Shown here piece by piece: positions 5,229-8,135 of a stretch of DNA of 8,135 bases. Under the pieces are notes generated by a model. It worked only from the letters and a program-made list of their open reading frames with translations, ran no database searches and was not told the DNA's origin. A program made the translations under genes and the position numbers. The stretch's first letter is position 1; the number at the start of each line of letters is the position of its first letter. The DNA comes from Microcaldota archaeon. Lineage in GTDB: Archaea; Micrarchaeota; Micrarchaeia; Anstonellales; Bilamarchaeaceae. Location: assembly GCA_026992595.1 (NCBI GenBank), contig JALWZW010000007.1, positions 1 to 8,135 of the forward strand, in the 5' to 3' direction.

Positions 5229-6111
5229 TTTTTATCCCTAAAAAGTTAAGCATTGCCCTTGCATTTATAAAGGCGCTATCTTCACCGCTTAACTCGACAG
5301 GACAGGTTCTTATATCTTCCGTCCTTTCATATTGGAGGTTTGCAAGGTCTGCCGCCTTTCTAAGCGCCACCCGTTTATCCCCTGTTTCATCCACCAGGCC
5401 ATATTTTGCCGCCTTCCTCCCGCTCATTATTCTTCCATCCGTTATCTCGTCAAACCTACTCATGTCTATCTTTCCTTTTCTTCCTTCCAGCACCGCGCTT
5501 TTAAACTCTTCATAAGTTTCATCCACTAACTGCTGCACTATTGCTCTCTCCTCATCAGTCATATTTCTGAAAGGCGACCCTAAATCTTTGTGCGCGCCTG
5601 ATTTTATCACATTAACTTCTACCCCCAACTTGCTCAAAAGCCCCTCCATTTCAAAAAAGGTGGCGCGCGCTCCTATATTTCCTACTATGGCGTCAGGATG
5701 CGCCACTATGTAATCGGCCGCCGTTGCTATATAGTACCCGCCAGATGCTGCCATCTCCCTTATATAAACCACTTTTGGTTTTTTAAATTCCTTAATAGCG
5801 TCATACACTTCTCGCGTTGCCACCACTGAACCGCCAGGTGTATCCACCACCAACAGCAACGCCCCTACATCCTCTCTTTTATCCATATTCCTTATTTCCT
5901 CAGCGAGCGCTTCTGAAGACGGGTATCCATCATCAAATAGCGTGGGGGGGAGACCGCGTGTATCTAAAGGGTAATCTACATTAATTACCCCTACGCACTT
6001 ACCTATTATTGAGGGGGAAAAGAGGGAAATTAGAATGAAAATACCTATCAAAAGCAGGAAGCCAATCGCTAACAAGGCCACTGTGCCTATAATTGCAGCC
6101 CTTTTTTTCAT
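5209..6111 (-). CDS. sppA: Signal peptide peptidase SppA, S49 family, archaeal short form
   Basis: A 300-residue membrane-anchored serine peptidase that degrades leftover signal peptides and other membrane-released fragments on the outer face of the membrane. Residues 5-31 form a single N-terminal anchor. The S49 fold begins at about 39 (CVGVINVDYP). It shows VVDTPGGS (88-95), the nucleophile Ser123 in REMAASGGYYIATAADYI (118-135), the oligomer-forming NIGA segment (145-148) and the general base Lys175 in KSGAHKDLGSPFRNMT (170-185). The Ser-Lys dyad is therefore intact. The length matches the single-domain form of archaea and Gram-positive bacteria, not the doubled E. coli form. The ATG at 6111 gives a proper anchor. 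There is no Shine-Dalgarno sequence, and a TATA-like box sits 26 bases upstream, which suggests a leaderless first gene. It leads a four-gene cluster with overlapping junctions. Confidence 0.95.
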   Translation of the reverse strand: MKKRAAIIGTVALLAIGFLLLIGIFILISLFSPSIIGKCVGVINVDYPLDTRGLPPTLFDDGYPSSEALAEEIRNMDKREDVGALLLVVDTPGGSVVATREVYDAIKEFKKPKVVYIREMAASGGYYIATAADYIVAHPDAIVGNIGARATFFEMEGLLSKLGVEVNVIKSGAHKDLGSPFRNMTDEERAIVQQLVDETYEEFKSAVLEGRKGKIDMSRFDEITDGRIMSGRKAAKYGLVDETGDKRVALRKAADLANLQYERTEDIRTCPVELSGEDSAFINARAMLNFLGIKNGIQYR

Positions 6112-6116
6112 GAAGG

Positions 6117-6128
6117 TTTTTAATTATG
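6117..6128 (+). promoter_or_regulatory. Candidate TATA-like box (TTTTTAATTATG) of carS
   Basis: The A/T stretch at 6117-6128 is the best rightward candidate in the short divergent gap. Its centre is about 31 bases before the carS ATG at 6155, allowing a short leader that could include AGGAT (6146-6150) as a weak ribosome binding site. The match and spacing are poorer than at the other promoters listed. Confidence 0.35.
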
Positions 6129-6132
6129 ATAG

Positions 6133-6141
6133 AAATAAAAA
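6133..6141 (-). promoter_or_regulatory. TATA-like box (TTTTTATTT) of the sppA cluster
   Basis: On the minus strand TTTTTATTT is centred at about 6137, 26 bases before the sppA ATG at 6111. No Shine-Dalgarno sequence precedes that ATG, so the transcript is probably leaderless. It lies inside the 43-base divergent gap shared with carS. Confidence 0.5.
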
Positions 6142-6154
6142 GTTTAGGATTGCT

Positions 6155-6661
6155 ATGTGGGAACTTCTCTTGTTTTTGCTTCCGCCGTATATTGCCAATT
6201 CCTCGCCTGTTATTTTAGGCGGATCTACCCCTTTAGATGGAGGGAGGTATTTTTTTGATAAAAAGCGTCTTTTAGGTTCTTCTAAGACCTTAGAGGGTTT
6301 TGTGGGCGGGGTTGCGGCAGGCACCTTAACTGCAGTGATTTTAGCATTTATCGCGCCCCTTCCTTTTTTTGACAGTGTTTGGTCTCAGGTGGCGGCAGGG
6401 TTTATGCTTAGTTTAGGGACGCTGGTGGGTGATGCGTTGGGAAGTTTTATTAAAAGGCGCTTTAGCAGAAAGGAAGGCAGCCCCTTCTTTTTAGACACAT
6501 TCTTTTTTATAGTGGTGGCGCTTGTTTTTGCCTTTCCTTTCACTTCCTCCTCTCTTTACACCCCTACCAACCTTCTATTCATTATATCCCTAAGCATCAT
6601 CCTTCATCCTTTAACAAATGTTCTCGCTTACTTTTTTGGTTTTAAAAGCGTTCCTTGGTGA
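6155..6661 (+). CDS. carS: CDP-archaeol synthase (CTP:2,3-di-O-geranylgeranylglyceryl phosphate cytidylyltransferase)
   Basis: CarS is an integral membrane enzyme that joins CTP to unsaturated archaetidic acid (2,3-di-O-geranylgeranylglyceryl phosphate). The product, CDP-archaeol, is the common precursor of archaeal phospholipid head groups. Family features run through the 168 residues: LPPYIANSSPVI (9-20), the GG-x-x-P-hydrophobic-D stretch GGSTPLDGGRYFFD (22-35), LLGSSKTLEGFVGGV (39-53), GTLVGDALGSFIKRR (88-102), RKEGSPFFLD (105-114) and the C-terminal HPLTNVLAYFFGFKSVPW (151-168). Five membrane helices fit, the usual number, and the length is normal. At 114-118 the common Asp-Gln pair reads Asp-Thr. 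The ATG at 6155 matches the family's N-terminus. In-frame codons further upstream (from 6035) run antisense through sppA and are rejected. The RNA ligase starts 4 bases after its stop. Confidence 0.95.
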   Translation: MWELLLFLLPPYIANSSPVILGGSTPLDGGRYFFDKKRLLGSSKTLEGFVGGVAAGTLTAVILAFIAPLPFFDSVWSQVAAGFMLSLGTLVGDALGSFIKRRFSRKEGSPFFLDTFFFIVVALVFAFPFTSSSLYTPTNLLFIISLSIILHPLTNVLAYFFGFKSVPW

Positions 6662-6664
6662 TGG
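6657..6664 (+). promoter_or_regulatory. Ribosome binding site GGTGATGG of the RNA ligase, overlapping the carS stop
   Basis: GGTGATGG spans the carS stop codon TGA (6659-6661) and ends one base before the ATG at 6666. GGTGA is the usual archaeal core. It supports the start at 6666 and translational coupling, though the spacing is short. Confidence 0.5.
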
Positions 6665-6665
6665 T

Positions 6666-7700
6666 ATGTTTGATCCAAAGGAAGCGGAGAGGAGAGGAAA
6701 GGGTGAATCCCGCCGGGAAGAAGTTGCTTATTTTAGGTTAAAAGAGCGTTTTGAAGGGTTTGATAGAGGAACTGTTTTATTGGAGGGAAGAATTATCCCT
6801 GCTTATCCTCATATAAAGCGCATTGTTTCTTTAAAGGGTTTAAAGCATTTGAAGGGCGACCGCTTTTATGTAGAGGAAAAAATAGATGGCTATAATCTTC
6901 GTGTAGTGATGCATAAAGGCAAACTATATGCATTTACGCGCGGCGGCTTCCTTGACTTTTTTTCTTCTGAAAAGGTGAGGGAACTATCGCTTCATCGCTT
7001 TTTTGAGCGTTTTCCCTCTGCTATTTTATGCGGTGAAATGATAGGCAACACCCCTTTTACCCCGCCTTCTAAAGATTTTGATGTGAAGTTCTTGGTGTTT
7101 GATGTGTTTGAGAATGGCTCTTTTTGGGGGGTTGAGAGGAGGCGAAAGGTTTTGGATCGCCTGGGTGTGGCGCAGGTGCCTCTTTTGGGAGTGGTAAAGC
7201 GCGAGGAGGTGGGCGCGGTTGTTAAGCGGGCAAATAGGAGCAGGATGGAAGGGGTGGTGCTGCGGGACCTGCAGGGTGGTGTTTTAAAATATGTGTGCGC
7301 GCTTTCTGATATCCTTTCCATTGGCAGCAGCGTGGATAAGTTTTTTGATATGCCCAAGGGCTTTTTCTATCAAAGGGTTTTGCGCTCCTCTATCTTTATT
7401 AAACAACATGCCTTAAACAGGCAAAAATATTCGCAGCTTTTAGGTAAGGCGTTTTTAAACCTTATAAACGCGCTTCAGGTTGTGGAAAAAGGAGGCGTAA
7501 TCTCTGAGGAGTTTCATATCAAGTTTAAGGATAAGCGTGTTTGGGAGAGCGTGGTGGCGCACATGGCTAAGGATGTTGAAATAGAGGTGGTAGATAGATG
7601 GCGAGAAGGGGATTATACACATATTATATTTATTAAAAAATATGTAAAAACAACCAAAAAACTTAGGGCGTTGTTAAACGGCCGCGCTTTTACAGATTAA
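6666..7700 (+). CDS. ATP-dependent RNA ligase, Pab1020/Rnl3 family
   Basis: A homodimeric RNA ligase of the type characterised in Pyrococcus and Methanothermobacter. These enzymes use ATP to join 5'-phosphate and 3'-hydroxyl RNA ends and can make RNA circles. In the 344-residue chain the nucleotidyltransferase motifs are in order: motif I EEKIDGYNL (70-78, with nucleophile Lys72), TRGG (91-94), GEM with Glu124, LVFDV (143-147), EGVVLR (195-200) and LKYV with Lys208 (207-210). Residues 1-65 match the family's N-terminal domain in position, with PAYPHIKRIVSL at 45-56. The helical remainder after about 220 corresponds to the C-terminal dimer domain. The ATG at 6666 follows a GGTGATGG site that overlaps the carS stop. 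An earlier in-frame start at 6618 would place extra hydrophobic residues inside carS and is not preferred. Co-transcription with carS is likely. The true RNA substrate in archaea is unsettled. Confidence 0.92.
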   Translation: MFDPKEAERRGKGESRREEVAYFRLKERFEGFDRGTVLLEGRIIPAYPHIKRIVSLKGLKHLKGDRFYVEEKIDGYNLRVVMHKGKLYAFTRGGFLDFFSSEKVRELSLHRFFERFPSAILCGEMIGNTPFTPPSKDFDVKFLVFDVFENGSFWGVERRRKVLDRLGVAQVPLLGVVKREEVGAVVKRANRSRMEGVVLRDLQGGVLKYVCALSDILSIGSSVDKFFDMPKGFFYQRVLRSSIFIKQHALNRQKYSQLLGKAFLNLINALQVVEKGGVISEEFHIKFKDKRVWESVVAHMAKDVEIEVVDRWREGDYTHIIFIKKYVKTTKKLRALLNGRAFTD

Positions 7701-7894
7701 GCTTTCCTGCACACCGGACATTTATCTGTTGCGTGTGCTATGTGGGAGATGCCGTGCAATGTTATTAAAAAACCTGCCGCCACATGCGCACTGCTTGCAT
7801 CTATGCTTTTAAGACCGAATAAAAGGAAAGCCACACCGCTTAATAAAACGAGCGCACCGTTAAGTATTTGACAGGCAGCATCTCTTTTTGCCAT
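7697..7894 (-). CDS. Small two-helix membrane protein with His/Cys tail
   Basis: A 65-residue protein with two probable membrane helices (about 9-27 and 36-53) joined by a short polar loop LKSIDASS. Near the end of helix 2 and just after it lie His47, His51 and His54, then Cys59 and Cys62 in CPVCRKA, the last residues. The Cys-x-x-Cys pair with nearby histidines could bind a metal or be redox active, but it is only half of a zinc ribbon, so a dimer would be needed for a full site. I do not recognise a family. Support for a real gene comes from the ribosome binding site GGTGAT four bases before the ATG, a TATA-like box further upstream, and the composition of the predicted protein. Its stop shares the bases TTAA with the RNA ligase stop, a 4-base tail overlap. 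Confidence 0.75.
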   Translation of the reverse strand: MAKRDAACQILNGALVLLSGVAFLLFGLKSIDASSAHVAAGFLITLHGISHIAHATDKCPVCRKA

Positions 7895-7897
7895 CTT

Positions 7898-7903
7898 ATC
7901 ACC
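7898..7903 (-). promoter_or_regulatory. Ribosome binding site GGTGAT of the 65-residue membrane protein gene
   Basis: The minus strand reads GGTGAT, AAG, ATG. The site matches the archaeal core and fixes the start at 7894. Confidence 0.7.
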
Positions 7904-7923
7904 AATGTTAAAGAAGTGGAAAA

Positions 7924-7932
7924 TTATATAAA
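7924..7932 (-). promoter_or_regulatory. TATA-like box (TTTATATAA) of the 65-residue membrane protein gene
   Basis: TTTATATAA on the minus strand, centred at 7928, would start transcription at about 7902 and leave a leader of about 8 bases carrying the GGTGAT site. It is the best TATA match in the window. The reverse direction is also A/T-rich, but the plus-strand gene has its own box at 7969. Confidence 0.6.
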
Positions 7933-7968
7933 GGTTGGTTTTTTAGCCGCACGCTTTTGAGAGAAATC

Positions 7969-7976
7969 TTTTTAAA
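7969..7976 (+). promoter_or_regulatory. TATA-like box (TTTTTAAA) of the gene starting at 7998
   Basis: TTTTTAAA is centred at 7972.5, 25.5 bases before the ATG at 7998, the same sequence and spacing as at 1846-1851. No Shine-Dalgarno sequence precedes the ATG, so a leaderless transcript is expected. Confidence 0.55.
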
Positions 7977-7997
7977 CCTCCTTCGCTTCTATTCTAC

Positions 7998-8135
7998 ATG
8001 CGGTTTGCCGCTTTTCTTCTGCTCTTCTTATTCTTCTCCTCCCTCTACTTCTCCGCTTCTCTCCCTTCTGATGTTTCTGAAGATATGGTTGCTGGAGTGT
8101 CTAGAGAGAAGTTTGAGGAGCAAATGAGATTGAGG
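7998..8135 (+). CDS. N-terminus of a secreted or membrane protein, cut by the window edge
   Basis: An open frame of 46 codons runs off the right end. It begins MRFAAFLLLFLFFSSLYFSA, which has one positive residue and a hydrophobic core of about 14-17 residues, typical of a signal peptide or N-terminal anchor. A possible cleavage region lies near Ser-Ala-Ser-Leu-Pro, residues 19-23. The visible mature part is charged (SEDMVAGVSREKFEEQMRLR). The family cannot be told from this. The promoter-like TTTTTAAA 25 bases upstream and the absence of any other gene in the region support it. It could also be one of the many coiled exported proteins of archaea, which is a guess. Confidence 0.62.
   Translation, partial: MRFAAFLLLFLFFSSLYFSASLPSDVSEDMVAGVSREKFEEQMRLR

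Noticed and set aside
6035..6154. N-terminal extension of CarS by 40 codons
   Set aside because: The stretch lies antisense over the start of sppA and over the divergent promoter gap. The CarS family pattern begins at the ATG at 6155.
1..8135. CRISPR arrays, tRNA or rRNA genes, insertion sequences, toxin-antitoxin or phage-defence genes
   Set aside because: I saw no regularly spaced repeats, no tRNA-like T-loop/CCA pattern, no terminal inverted repeats with a transposase, and no defence-family motifs. Structured RNA was judged by eye only.

Overview
The window looks like a piece of a compact archaeal chromosome. The clearest evidence is a CDP-archaeol synthase (CarS, made only for ether lipids) followed directly by an ATP-dependent RNA ligase of the archaeal Pab1020/Rnl3 family. 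Supporting evidence is a set of AT-rich TATA-like boxes centred about 25 bases before ATG codons, as in leaderless archaeal genes, and GGTGAT/GGAGGTG-type ribosome binding sites before internal genes. A DPANN-type archaeon would fit the small gene sizes, overlapping gene ends and exported M23 peptidase, but that placement is only a guess.

Layout, left to right. Bases 1-350 are a C/T-rich tract encoding a Pro/Ser-rich linker. It leads into an M23 metallopeptidase domain with a Cys-containing tail (ends 1241; the start is outside the window). Tail to tail with it lies a rhomboid protease on the minus strand (1245-1823). A 49-base divergent promoter region separates this from an unrecognised soluble basic protein (1873-2424). 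That gene overlaps the end of a minus-strand membrane protein carrying MscS-type transmembrane helices but no MscS soluble domain (2414-3103). Divergent from it is a ferric-reductase-like/MsrQ-like haem membrane protein (3214-3891).

From 6111 down to 3868 runs a tight minus-strand cluster of four genes: SppA signal peptide peptidase, a membrane-anchored protein with eleven cysteines in two similar modules, a polytopic membrane protein, and a small charged protein. Neighbouring genes overlap or abut, so they are probably one transcript. Divergent from sppA are carS (6155-6661) and the RNA ligase (6666-7700), 4 bases apart. A 65-residue two-helix membrane protein with a His/Cys tail (7697-7894, minus) follows, and then the first 46 codons of a secreted or membrane protein that leaves the window at 8135.

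Most of the genes concern the cell envelope: three peptidases of different mechanism (M23, rhomboid, S49), a lipid-head precursor enzyme and several membrane proteins. No tRNA, rRNA, CRISPR array, insertion sequence or recognisable defence system is visible. No gene-free stretch exceeds 300 bases. The most unusual features are a palindromic TTTAAA placed about 25 bases from two divergent start codons, a strong G-quadruplex motif in the linker where the reading frame seems to change, and a His-to-Gln change at a probable haem-ligand position.
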